Part shown: positions 6,265-14,071 of the stretch, piece by piece | Numbering within the stretch: the stretch's first letter is position 1 | How the letters are laid out: each line of letters opens with the position of its first letter | From: an uncultured Clostridium sp. | GTDB lineage: Bacteria; Bacillota; Clostridia; TANB77; CAG-508 | Length of the DNA: 15,416 nt | Reading direction: 5' to 3' | Assembly: GCA_900553225.1 (NCBI GenBank) | Contig: USCV01000035.1 | Coordinates: 1 to 15,416, forward strand | Program-made: the position numbers and the translations under genes | Notes under the pieces: generated by a model | What the model saw: only the letters and a program-made list of their open reading frames with translations | Told to the model about the DNA's origin: nothing | Database searches by the model: none

Positions 6265-7167
6265 ATGAAAAGTTTAATTGTTGAAGAAAAATATAATAAA
6301 AAAAGATTAAATACTTTTTTGCTAGATAAATTCGATGGTTTATCAATAAATACAATTTATAAAGCATTAAGAAAAAAAGATATTAGAATTAACAATATCA
6401 AAATAAGCGAAAATGTAATACTAAATACTGGAGATGAGGTGAAATTATTTATTGTAGATGGTTTACTTTCTTCGTCGTCTAAGCAAAACTTCGAGATTGT
6501 ATATGAAGATTCTAATATTTTAATTGTAAATAAACCACTAAATATTGAAGTTACAGGTGAAAATTCTTTATCTAGTATCTTACAATCTCAATACCAAGAT
6601 AATGGAGTCCCCTTTTTAGAACCTTGTCATAGATTAGATAGAAACACATGTGGCCTTGTTTTATATGCTAAAAATGAACCTTCTTTATCTATACTACTTA
6701 ATGGCTTTAAAAATAGAGAAATAGAAAAACATTACCGCTGTATAGTGTATAATTTGCCGAAAAATAAAAAAGCTACTTTAAATGCTTATTTATTTAAAGA
6801 TAAAAAGAAATCACAAGTGTATATATCAGACATTCCGATGAAGGGATATCAAAAAATTACTACTTCATATACATTACTAGATACTGATATTAAGAATAAC
6901 CTTTCTTATTTAGATATCCATCTACATACAGGAAAAACTCATCAAATAAGAGCACACCTTGCTCATATTGGTTTACCAATTCTTGGCGACGGAAAATATG
7001 GTATTAATAAAATAAACAAACAATTTTCTTGTAAATATCAACAATTGTATAGCTATAGCCTTACATTTCATCTAAAAAGTCCAAAACACCTTGCATATCT
7101 AAATGAAAAGACATTTAAATTAAAAACTTTACCGTTTAATTTAAGTAAATCAAATTTTAATTATTAA
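6265..7167 (+). CDS. RluA-family 23S rRNA/tRNA pseudouridine synthase
   Basis: A 300-residue protein with an N-terminal S4-like RNA-binding segment (about residues 8-65, including TIYKALRKKDIRINN and NTGDEV) and an RluA/RluD catalytic domain. The catalytic aspartate lies in CHRLDRNTCGLVLYAKN (about 120-136, HRLDxxTxGL). The later RluA block is HLHTGKTHQIRAHLAHIGLP (about 219-238), followed by ILGDGKYG. It would isomerise specific uridines in rRNA or tRNA; the subgroup is not decidable here. It is the only plus-strand gene between two minus-strand blocks. The start is set by the promoter geometry: no ribosome site, and the predicted transcript begins at the ATG. It ends at a strong hairpin shared with gpr. 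Confidence 0.88.
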   Translation: MKSLIVEEKYNKKRLNTFLLDKFDGLSINTIYKALRKKDIRINNIKISENVILNTGDEVKLFIVDGLLSSSSKQNFEIVYEDSNILIVNKPLNIEVTGENSLSSILQSQYQDNGVPFLEPCHRLDRNTCGLVLYAKNEPSLSILLNGFKNREIEKHYRCIVYNLPKNKKATLNAYLFKDKKKSQVYISDIPMKGYQKITTSYTLLDTDIKNNLSYLDIHLHTGKTHQIRAHLAHIGLPILGDGKYGINKINKQFSCKYQQLYSYSLTFHLKSPKHLAYLNEKTFKLKTLPFNLSKSNFNY

Positions 7168-7180
7168 TATAGTATAGAAA

Positions 7181-7220
7181 AAAATAAACGCTACTTTTTT
7201 TAATAAGTAACGTTTATTTT
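7181..7220. terminator. Bidirectional terminator between rluA-like gene and gpr
   Basis: The arms 7181-7196 (AAAATAAACGCTACTT) and 7205-7220 (AAGTAACGTTTATTTT) pair with one mismatch around an 8-base loop, with A-runs before and T-runs after on each strand. It is placed exactly between two convergent genes. Confidence 0.75.
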
Positions 7221-7259
7221 AAATCTGATTTTATAGTATTATTAATAAACAACATTATT

Positions 7260-8195
7260 TTAATTTATGCTAAAATTTAAACCTCTAGCTACCACACTAC
7301 CCATGTTTTCTATCAGATCATCTATTTCCTTTGGAGTAACAATCATATTAAAGTCATTTGGAATAAGCGCACCTTTTATTTCTTCATAATTATCTTGCTC
7401 TTTTAATTTATTCAAATAATCATTTGACTTTGCTTCTTGTTGTAACTTTGTAATAAACAAGTCTAAACAATCATCTGTAATAGTTGCCAAATCCACTACC
7501 ATTGGAACTCCAATTGCAATTACTGGAATTCCTAATGTATTTTCACTTAATTCTTTTCGTTTATTTCCAACTCCAGCACCTGGAACAATTCCAGTATCTG
7601 CAATTTGTATAGTACTACTTATTCTTTCTATACTTTTGGATGCTAAACTGTCTATTACAATTAGTAGTTTTGGTTTAACATTATCTACAATTCCTTTTAT
7701 TATTTCTAATGTTTCAATTCCTGTTGTTCCCAAAACACCTGGGGATACTGCGCAAACTGCTCTTGTACCTTCTTTTACATATTCTGGTGCATATGTTAAT
7801 AAATGTCTTGTAATATCTATTTCTGAAACAACTTTTGGTCCTAATGAATCTGGTGTTACTTGCTCATTTCCTAACCCAACTATTAAAATTCCATCTTCTT
7901 TTTGTATATGTTTTGAAATTAATTCATTTAATTCCTTTGTAACACTCTCTGATGCTACTTGAATTTCATCTTCTCCTGCTATTTTCAGATTTTTAATATC
8001 TATTGTTACATAACTTCCTTTTGGCTTTCCTATTGCTTCTGCACCTTTTTCATCTAAAACTGTTACTTTTGTCACTTTAATATTTTCATTATCATTTCTT
8101 TCCTCTGTTTCTATTCCAGGAACATCATTTAGCTTATTTATTTTCTTATATATATCTCTTCTTTCATCAGCCATATCTGTTCTAAAATTGTACAT
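7260..8195 (-). CDS. gpr: Germination protease GPR
   Basis: A 311-residue member of peptidase family A25 (GPR endopeptidase), which degrades small acid-soluble spore proteins when spores germinate. It is made as a zymogen; the N-terminal FRTDMADERRD (residues 4-14) fits the propeptide/processing region, although the cleavage site cannot be fixed. ILIVGLGNEQVTPDSLGPKV (about 103-122), VCAVSPGVLGTTGIETLEII (about 147-166), LLIVIDSLASKSIERI (about 176-191, with the conserved D-S-L-A) and GIVPGAGVGNKRKEL (about 203-217) are all family blocks. The length is close to that of other clostridial GPRs but shorter than Bacillus. It is the last gene of the murB-to-gpr series. The ribosome site (AAAGAGAGG) is overlapped by a hairpin (8207-8235). 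It shows the host is a spore former. Confidence 0.95.
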   Translation of the reverse strand: MYNFRTDMADERRDIYKKINKLNDVPGIETEERNDNENIKVTKVTVLDEKGAEAIGKPKGSYVTIDIKNLKIAGEDEIQVASESVTKELNELISKHIQKEDGILIVGLGNEQVTPDSLGPKVVSEIDITRHLLTYAPEYVKEGTRAVCAVSPGVLGTTGIETLEIIKGIVDNVKPKLLIVIDSLASKSIERISSTIQIADTGIVPGAGVGNKRKELSENTLGIPVIAIGVPMVVDLATITDDCLDLFITKLQQEAKSNDYLNKLKEQDNYEEIKGALIPNDFNMIVTPKEIDDLIENMGSVVARGLNFSIN

Positions 8196-8206
8196 AAAAA
8201 AACCTC

Positions 8207-8235
8207 TCTTTCTTCTTTTATTTTTTGAAGAAAGA
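8207..8235 (-). promoter_or_regulatory. Hairpin overlapping the gpr ribosome-binding site, followed by T7
   Basis: On the minus strand TCTTTCTTC (8235-8227) pairs with GAAGAAAGA (8215-8207). The second arm runs into the Shine-Dalgarno GAGAGG, and T7 directly precedes the gpr ATG. The structure could act as a leaky terminator for the upstream operon, as a mask on the gpr ribosome site, or both. Confidence 0.4.
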
Positions 8236-8246
8236 AAGATTTTTAT

Positions 8247-9270
8247 TCATTTAGCGCAATATTTACATAAGATTGATTCTAGACCTATATTTATATCTAT
8301 TAAACCAATTTTATAATTTGCATCTAAATTAATTAACTCCTCGATTATTTTTCTTAATTCTGCCATAGAAAAATAATCGGATTGTCTTTTATATTTATTT
8401 ACCAAAAACATCTGATTTGGCTTTAAATTCATGCTTTCTGCTAAATTTCTATTTTCCTTTATTGCAAGTTTTAACAAAAACAACTTTTTGAAGTGATTAT
8501 ATAATGTAATTAAAATTTTCTGAATTGGTTCTTTATTATAAATTAGTCCACTTAGTGTTTCTAATGACGCTTTTATATCTCTTTTGCCTAAATTATCTGT
8601 TAAATCAAAAATAACACTTTCAATTTGTTTTGTTGCTAATTTATCAACATCTATTTTATTAATTGTTCCATTTTCTCCTGCATATTCAATAAGTTTTCTA
8701 ATTTCATTTATTAAATCCTGCATATTACTTCCGAGAACATTCAACTAAATACATTAATGTATCTTCAGTTACATTTACCTTATATCCATTGCAAATTGCC
8801 TTTAATCTTTTTACAATTTGCATAGGTTTTAACTTTTCAAAATTGCATGTAACACCATACTTTTCTATAGTTTTATAGGTATCTGTTTTATTTACTTCTT
8901 GCTCAATAAAAACAAGAACTACAGAACATCTAATATTATCTATATTTTCTTCAATATAGCTACTTATTTTTTTCTGAATTATTGTTGATTTACCATCTTT
9001 CTTTTTTGTTTCCTTTTTCATTATACCTGTATTTCTTGCAATAATTAATTTTTTTTCAAATCCAAAGCAAGGTGTTTCAATATTAGGGATTAATTGATCA
9101 ATATTTGTTTCGTCAATTTTTATATAGTTAATTCCATCTACCAAAGTTCCAAAATTAGTTTTTATCTTTTTTAAACAGTTTTCTAAAAGAAAAGTATCTT
9201 CCCCATATAATAAATATAATGCATTTAATTTACCTGTTTTCAATTCTTTTTCTAGCTCTTCAACTAACAT
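8247..9270 (-). CDS. holA: DNA polymerase III delta subunit, needs one +1 frameshift at CGGA
   Basis: Clamp-loader delta subunit, which opens the beta clamp. The first frame (ATG 9270 to TAA 8727-8725) gives 181 residues, with ALYLLYGEDTFLLENCL near the start as in HolA, and ends ...YLVECSRK. The missing C-terminal half lies in the +1 frame: skipping C8733 gives ...YLVECSGSNMQDLINEIR (about residues 174-191), the domain II/III block normally written S-G-T-N-M-x-x-L-x-N-E-I/L-x-K-L. It then runs to TAA near 8247. The joined product has 340 residues, the normal length. Neither half alone would work. The clamp loader is essential, so a real nonsense break is very unlikely. The second frame lacks a ribosome site at the junction. 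It sits 25 bases after the debranching enzyme gene and 51 before gpr. Confidence 0.9.
8725..8736 (-). other. Recoding site 1: TCT-CGGA in holA
   Basis: The incoming frame reads TCT CGG AAG TAA; the family-like protein continues as TCT (C) GGA AGT AAT ATG. One base must be passed at CGG (8733-8731). The new frame places glycine at a position where HolA proteins commonly have glycine. No Shine-Dalgarno-like stimulator of the prfB kind lies upstream. Confidence 0.8.
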
Positions 9271-9295
9271 TATAATTTACAACCTCTCTTACTTT

Positions 9296-11305
9296 TTAAT
9301 CTTTTAATATAATTCGAAATACTTCTGCTACACTCCAACCTTGGGCAAATGCTCCTTTTGCCTCAAAAGGCTTTTTAGAATCATATAATTCTGAAATACT
9401 ACCAACTGTCTTTCCTTCTTTCAATTCTTTTGTGAAGGTTTCTTTTACATCATTTACAAATTTACTATGTCGAACCTCTAATTCTTTCTTTTTGATTTTA
9501 GATTTTTCATATTTTATGATATTTTTAAATGCATCATTATAAATACCCAAAAGCCATGGCCATGTAATGCCTTGATGATAACTAGAATCTCTTTTAAAAC
9601 TATCACCTTCATATATTTCTGTATAGTTTTCTTCTCCTTTGCTAAGAGTTTTTAAACCATATAAATTAAGTAATTTTTTTGTAACAGTTTCAAAACAATT
9701 CTTTGCTTCTTCTGTACTGCAATCTAATATTGGATAAGATAAACCTAGTGCAAATAATTGGTTTGGCCTTATTTTACTATCACCTAATACATCATATAAG
9801 CATTTTCTTCTTTTTTGATAAAATTTACTTTCAAAAGATCTCTTACATTCTTTAGCTAAATTTCCATATTGTTTAGCATACTTTATTCCATAAAATTTAG
9901 CTGTAATTTCCTCCATAATTTTAAGTGCATTATACCATAAGCTATTTACTTCTACTGCTTTTCCATTTCTCGGTGTAATAGCAACTCCATCAACCTTAGC
10001 ATCCATCCAGGTATTTTGTGTATTTTGTGTTCCTGATACTATTAAATAATCTTTATCCATATAAATATTATTATCGTCAATATCAATTCCATCAATGTAT
10101 GAATAAATTATTTTTACTAATATATCATATAAATTGTCTTTTATAAATGCCTCATCTTTAGTATATTCTAAATATTTTTTCACTTGTTCAAATAGCAATA
10201 ATGAACTATCTACACTATTGTATAGGGGTCTGTTATCAAATCCTGAATATCCATTTGGAACTAAACCATATTTTACATCTCTAATCATTGTAAGTAAAAC
10301 TTCTTTTGCAATATCAAATCTTTTAGATATTAATAATAACCCTTCAAATGATATCAATGTATCTCTTCCCCAGTCTAAAAACCATGGATATCCAGCAATT
10401 ATTGTATGCAATCCAAAAGATGGTCTATAAACAACAAAGTTGTCACTTGCAATTATATAAGTTTTAATTAAATCCTCATCTATTCCATCTTGTACTAATT
10501 CAGAATTTTTTATTAAAGATTTTATTCTATTTTTCTCTTTTTTAATAACTTCTTTTCCATCTAGTTCATCAATATTTTCTTCAAGAGAACATATAAATGT
10601 AATATCTTTTTGCTCATTTGGTTTAATTTCTATTTCATATCTTCCAGGAACTATATGATCTTCCTCGGCACAGAATCCCCTTTTTTCTTCTTCTATATAA
10701 AACATATTTTTAAAAATGTCATCATAATGCTTTATATATTTCCCTTCTGATACCTTCATATAAATTGGAACCTCGTTATATTTATCTATTATTAATTTTA
10801 ATTTTGTATTTACATTATTTTGCTTTAATTTAAAATTATGATTTGTATTTGTAGTATGAAAATCACGGAAGTTTACAACAGGTGCTAATGTTAACTTAGA
10901 ATTGTATTCTCCATTTTTAATATTATATTGAACAATAACTGTATTTTTTCCATATTGCATACAAATAGATTTTTTTATTTTAACATCTTCAATCTCATAA
11001 TAATATACTGGTATCTCTGACTTTTCAAAATATTTCTGATATTTATATCCATCTGTAACATAATCTTTACCTATATTTGTATAAATATTGTACTTTTTAT
11101 TTACTATTTCTATGCTTTCATCTAATTTAGATAGTACTAAAAATCTTCTGGCTGGTGGAGTAAGTGGAGCTACAAGTAACCCATGATATTTTCTTGTATT
11201 AGCACCTATTATAGAACTTGCTGCATATCCTCCTAAACCATTTGTAATTATCCATTCCGTTTTTAATCCCTTTTCTAAGTTCATGTACTTTTTACTATAT
11301 TTCAT
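9296..11305 (-). CDS. Glycogen debranching enzyme (amylo-alpha-1,6-glucosidase), archaeal/bacterial GDE type
   Basis: A 669-residue enzyme with the two-domain layout of the GDE_N plus GDE_C family. The N-terminal beta-rich domain (about residues 1-280) opens with EWIITNGLGGYAASSIIGAN and TRKYHGLLVAPLTPPARR. The C-terminal (alpha/alpha)6 domain (about 290-665) has GYPWFLDWGRDTLISFEGLL, NTWMDAKVDGVAITPRNGKA, YHQGITWPWLLGIYNDAF and, near the end, FAQGWSVAEVFR. It cleaves alpha-1,6 branches of glycogen, releasing glucose. The length is normal and the frame intact; it contains no in-frame CGG codon. GGGAGG lies six bases before ATG 11305. Glycogen metabolism often accompanies sporulation in clostridia, which fits the neighbour gpr. 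It lies 32 bases after the end of the yvcK +1 frame. Confidence 0.92.
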   Translation of the reverse strand: MKYSKKYMNLEKGLKTEWIITNGLGGYAASSIIGANTRKYHGLLVAPLTPPARRFLVLSKLDESIEIVNKKYNIYTNIGKDYVTDGYKYQKYFEKSEIPVYYYEIEDVKIKKSICMQYGKNTVIVQYNIKNGEYNSKLTLAPVVNFRDFHTTNTNHNFKLKQNNVNTKLKLIIDKYNEVPIYMKVSEGKYIKHYDDIFKNMFYIEEEKRGFCAEEDHIVPGRYEIEIKPNEQKDITFICSLEENIDELDGKEVIKKEKNRIKSLIKNSELVQDGIDEDLIKTYIIASDNFVVYRPSFGLHTIIAGYPWFLDWGRDTLISFEGLLLISKRFDIAKEVLLTMIRDVKYGLVPNGYSGFDNRPLYNSVDSSLLLFEQVKKYLEYTKDEAFIKDNLYDILVKIIYSYIDGIDIDDNNIYMDKDYLIVSGTQNTQNTWMDAKVDGVAITPRNGKAVEVNSLWYNALKIMEEITAKFYGIKYAKQYGNLAKECKRSFESKFYQKRRKCLYDVLGDSKIRPNQLFALGLSYPILDCSTEEAKNCFETVTKKLLNLYGLKTLSKGEENYTEIYEGDSFKRDSSYHQGITWPWLLGIYNDAFKNIIKYEKSKIKKKELEVRHSKFVNDVKETFTKELKEGKTVGSISELYDSKKPFEAKGAFAQGWSVAEVFRIILKD

Positions 11306-11337
11306 TTGTGTCCTCCCGCTTTACTAGATTAGAGAAT

Positions 11338-12988
11338 TTATTTTCTTAATTTATTAATTGTATCAATAATTTTTTTTCTTTCTTCATCATCTAATTTATT
11401 AATTTTATTTACAGGTTGAATATTGTTTTCTTCACTTTTTATACTTTTTTTAGCTTTATCATCTCTAGTTATTTTCTTCTTTAGTTTTTCTTGTATTTTT
11501 GTTAAATTATCTTTTTCTTTTAATCTAGTTCTTTCTTTTAATTTAATGTCACTTTCTTGTATAGATTCAATTCTATCTTGATATTTAGTATAAAACTTGC
11601 TTTTTCCTTTGACTTGTTTTGGAATCTTTTTAGTTTGATTTATATTTTTATTCTTTTTATTTTGTTTTTTACTACTCTTTAATCTATCATTTACTAGCAT
11701 ATATTTAAAATCATTTTGCTTATCTCTAAATTTTAAATCTTCACAAATAAGTTCCATGATAGCTCCGTGCTGTTTTAGATGGATCATGTTTTATATAACC
11801 ATTATCTACACATGATATTTGCCTTTGAATTAACTTTACACCAATATTTTTTACTTTCTGAATGTCTTGGTCTACTAATTCATATCCTTCCATATTATAT
11901 TTTCTAATATACTCTGGAATAATTTCAGTGGTATCATATATACAGTAATCAATAATTCCACTTCCTGCATGTGCATTAATTGCCTCAATATGATCTGCTA
12001 ATGTATAATTGTATGTTTGGCCCGGTTCTGTCATTAAATTACTAACATATACTTTAAAGGCTTTGCTTTCTTTAATTTCTCTTGCCACACCTTTTATTAG
12101 TAAATTAGGAATAATATTAGTATATAAACTTCCAGGGGCAATTACTATGGCATCTGCTTGGCTTATTGATTCTAATACTCCTGGAGCTGGTTTTGCATGA
12201 TATGGCTGAACATATACTCTACTAATTTTGCTTGTTTTGCTGTTAACAACATCAGGAATATCGTTTCTATTTTCAATTACAGTACCGTCTTCTAATTCAG
12301 CACAAATTTTAATTTCTTCTAGTGTAACTGGCAATACTTTTCCAGTCATATTTAATATGTTTTTTGTTTTTTCAATTGATTGTGCAAAATCTTTATTAAT
12401 TTCATTCATCGCTAATAAAAATATATCTCCAAAAGAAACAGATTCTAATGCTCCAGTACTAAATTTTAAATTCATTAAATCTTTCATAGATTTTTCATCC
12501 TTGGCAAGCGAAATAATTCCACCTTTTACTTCGTCCAATGGTAAACTATTTAGAATTTTTCTAGATGATGACAATTTTTCTCCGTAATCAGAAATTGTTA
12601 CAATTGCTGTAATATTATCTGTATATTCTTTTAGCCCTTTTAATACTGTATTTAATCCATTTCCACCTCCTAAAACTACAACTTTAGGTCCTTGGCTATA
12701 GATTTTTTTATTAAAAATAAGTGCTTTTGCATTTGCACTATTATTTGAATCAGTGTCTTCAACAAGAATTTCCAATGTTCTTTTTTGTATATAAATAACT
12801 CCAACTATTATACAAATAAAGCCAATAATAAAACTCAAAATTATTTTTCCAACTTCAAAGAAATTTAATTCTTTTGTAACTAAGATATTTGAAATAGCAT
12901 AGCAAAGAAAAAAAACTCCTACTAATATTAAAAATATCCACCTCTTAATTTTTGTATTTGATTTAAACCATTTTAAAAAGCCATTCAT
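11338..12988 (-). CDS. yvcK: YvcK/CofD-like regulator with membrane anchor, needs one +1 frameshift at CGGA
   Basis: YvcK (gluconeogenesis factor) supports growth on gluconeogenic carbon and cell-wall synthesis and binds UDP-sugars in Bacillus. Residues about 14-70 form two membrane segments (WIFLILVGVFFLCYAI and IILSFIIGFICIIVGVIYI). The UPF0052 domain follows with KVVVLGGGNGLNTVLKGLK, DAIVIAPGSLYTNIIPNLL and GYIKHDPSKTA. The incoming frame then reads RSYHGTYL and stops (TGA 11743-11741). Skipping one base at CGGA (11767-11764) gives AIMELICEDLKFRDKQND, the C-terminal block seen in clostridial YvcK. After that comes a long Lys-rich coiled-coil-like tail to TAA near 11338. The joined product is 549 residues, about 100 more than usual because of the tail. 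ATG 12988 is chosen (AAGGG 10 bases upstream) over TTG 12997. It lies 20 bases after murB. Confidence 0.88.
11762..11773 (-). other. Recoding site 2: GCA-CGGA in yvcK
   Basis: The incoming frame reads ACA GCA CGG AGC TAT, and stops eight codons after the CGG. The family frame continues GCA (C) GGA GCT ATC ATG, or GCA CGG (A) GCT ATC if the CGG is read as Arg before the shift. The junction residue could therefore be Gly or Arg; both fit the alignment length. Confidence 0.8.
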
Positions 12989-13008
12989 TTTTTTCAAACC
13001 CTTCTTTT

Positions 13009-13999
13009 TTATTTTTCTCCAATTATTTGAACTTCTAATTCAATTAAATTATTTGTTTTATTGTAAACAGTATTTTTTACATATTCTATTAAATCTAAAA
13101 CATCTTGTGCTGTAGCATTTCCTGTATTTACAATAAACCCTGCATGTTTTTTTGAAACTTCAGCGTCTCCTATTTTATATCCTTTTAAACCACATTCATC
13201 AATTAATTTGGCTGTAATGAAATTATTGCCTCTTTTAAATGTGCTTCCTGCACTTGGCATTTGAATTGGTTGTTTTTCTTTTCTACTTCCGAGCATATTG
13301 ACTCATCTTCTCTTTTATTTTTTCTCTAATTCCATAATTTAGAATCAATTTAGTACTCAAAATAATAAACTTATCATTGGAAAATATACTTTTTCTATAT
13401 TCAAATTTTTGCTCATTATTTGATATTGTATAAATATTTCCATCCATATCTATGTATGTTGTTTCTAAAACAATATCTTTCATTTCTTTTCCATAAGCAC
13501 CCGCATTCATTCTAATTGCTCCGCCAATTGTTCCCGGTATTCCTGCTGCAAATTCGAATCCTTCTATTTCTTCTTTTAAAAGTATTTGTGCTAAGTTTCC
13601 CATTTTGACTCCAGCACCCACAGTTACAAAAACTTGGTTGTAGTTATATGAATATACCTCTGTTTCTTCTGCTACCATTGTTTCTGTTAATTGCATAGCT
13701 ACATCTTCTTCTTTTTTTTGTATTTCAATTCCCTGCAAATCTATTTTCAATACGATTCCGCGAATTCCTTTATCAGTTACTAAAATATTACTTCCATTTC
13801 CTAGTACAGTTAGTTCTATATTATTTTGTTTTACAAATTCAAGTATATTTTTAATTTCTTCAATTGTTCTTACTGTTACAAAAAAGTCAGCATTTCCTCC
13901 TATTTTAAATGTTGTATGCTTTTTCATGCTTTCATTTACTTTTATATTAGATGGTTGAATAATTTTTATAAGTTCATTAAAAATTTCCTCACTTTTCAT
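13009..13999 (-). CDS. murB: UDP-N-acetylenolpyruvoylglucosamine reductase, needs one +1 frameshift at CGGA
   Basis: MurB reduces enolpyruvyl-UDP-GlcNAc to UDP-MurNAc with FAD and NADPH. The FAD domain shows HTTFKIGGNADFFV (about residues 28-41), TVLGNGSNILVTDKGIRG (about 64-81) and AAGIPGTIGGAIRMNAGAYG (about 151-170), then the catalytic EYRKSIF. The first frame ends ...MSQYARK at TAG 13285-13283. Skipping C13291 at CGGA gives ...QYAGSRKEKQPIQMPSAGS, restoring the R-K-x-K-Q-P linker, the proton-donor serine in PSAGSTFKRG and the C-terminal glutamate (LIELEVQIIGEK). The joined length is 329, with an unusual acidic insertion of about 25 residues (QKKEEDVAMQ to YSYNYNQ, about 90-115). AAGGAG lies 10 bases before ATG 13999. 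It is the first gene of the operon; neither fragment alone would be active. Confidence 0.92.
13283..13294 (-). other. Recoding site 3: GCT-CGGA in murB
   Basis: The incoming frame reads GCT CGG AAG TAG; the family frame continues GCT (C) GGA AGT AGA AAA GAA. The core CTCGGAAGTA is identical, base for base, to the holA site 4.5 kb away although the genes are unrelated. Confidence 0.85.
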
Positions 14000-14042
14000 T
14001 TTTTAACTTCTCCTTCCTCTAATATAGTATTTAACAAGTTAA

Positions 14043-14071
14043 ATTTTATCATCTTTTTTGCTATAATACAA
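14043..14071 (-). promoter_or_regulatory. Probable SigA promoter for the murB-to-gpr operon
   Basis: On the minus strand, TTGTAT (14071-14066), a 17-base spacer and TAAAAT (14048-14043) lie about 45 bases ahead of the murB start. Both hexamers are near consensus and no other convincing promoter is visible between murB and the divergent TM2 gene. Confidence 0.45.

Noticed and set aside
7636..7962. Plus-strand frame of 108 codons
   Set aside because: Antisense to conserved gpr blocks; a shadow frame.
8247..9270. holA as two separate genes with an overlap
   Set aside because: The second frame has only a TTG near the junction with no ribosome site, and it begins in the middle of a conserved HolA block; the joined length matches the family.
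10134..10430. Plus-strand frame of 98 codons
   Set aside because: Antisense to the debranching enzyme's catalytic domain.
11338..11787. Separate Lys-rich protein gene starting at ATG 11787
   Set aside because: Its first residues (MIHLKQH) are an out-of-frame reading of the YvcK motif HDPSKTA, no ribosome site precedes it, and its AIMELICEDLKF block belongs to YvcK.
12009..12587. Two plus-strand frames opposite yvcK
   Set aside because: Both are antisense to the conserved CofD-like domain and lack ribosome sites.
8725..13294. Three sequencing errors
   Set aside because: Not fully excludable, but the breaks are not in homopolymers, always fall on in-frame CGG, and the same tetramer in other frames is read without trouble in nine places.
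8725..13294. prfB-type programmed frameshift with an internal Shine-Dalgarno
   Set aside because: No shared AGGAGG-like element precedes the three sites and two of the sites differ in the codon before CGG; the stop codon is not at the shift site in yvcK.
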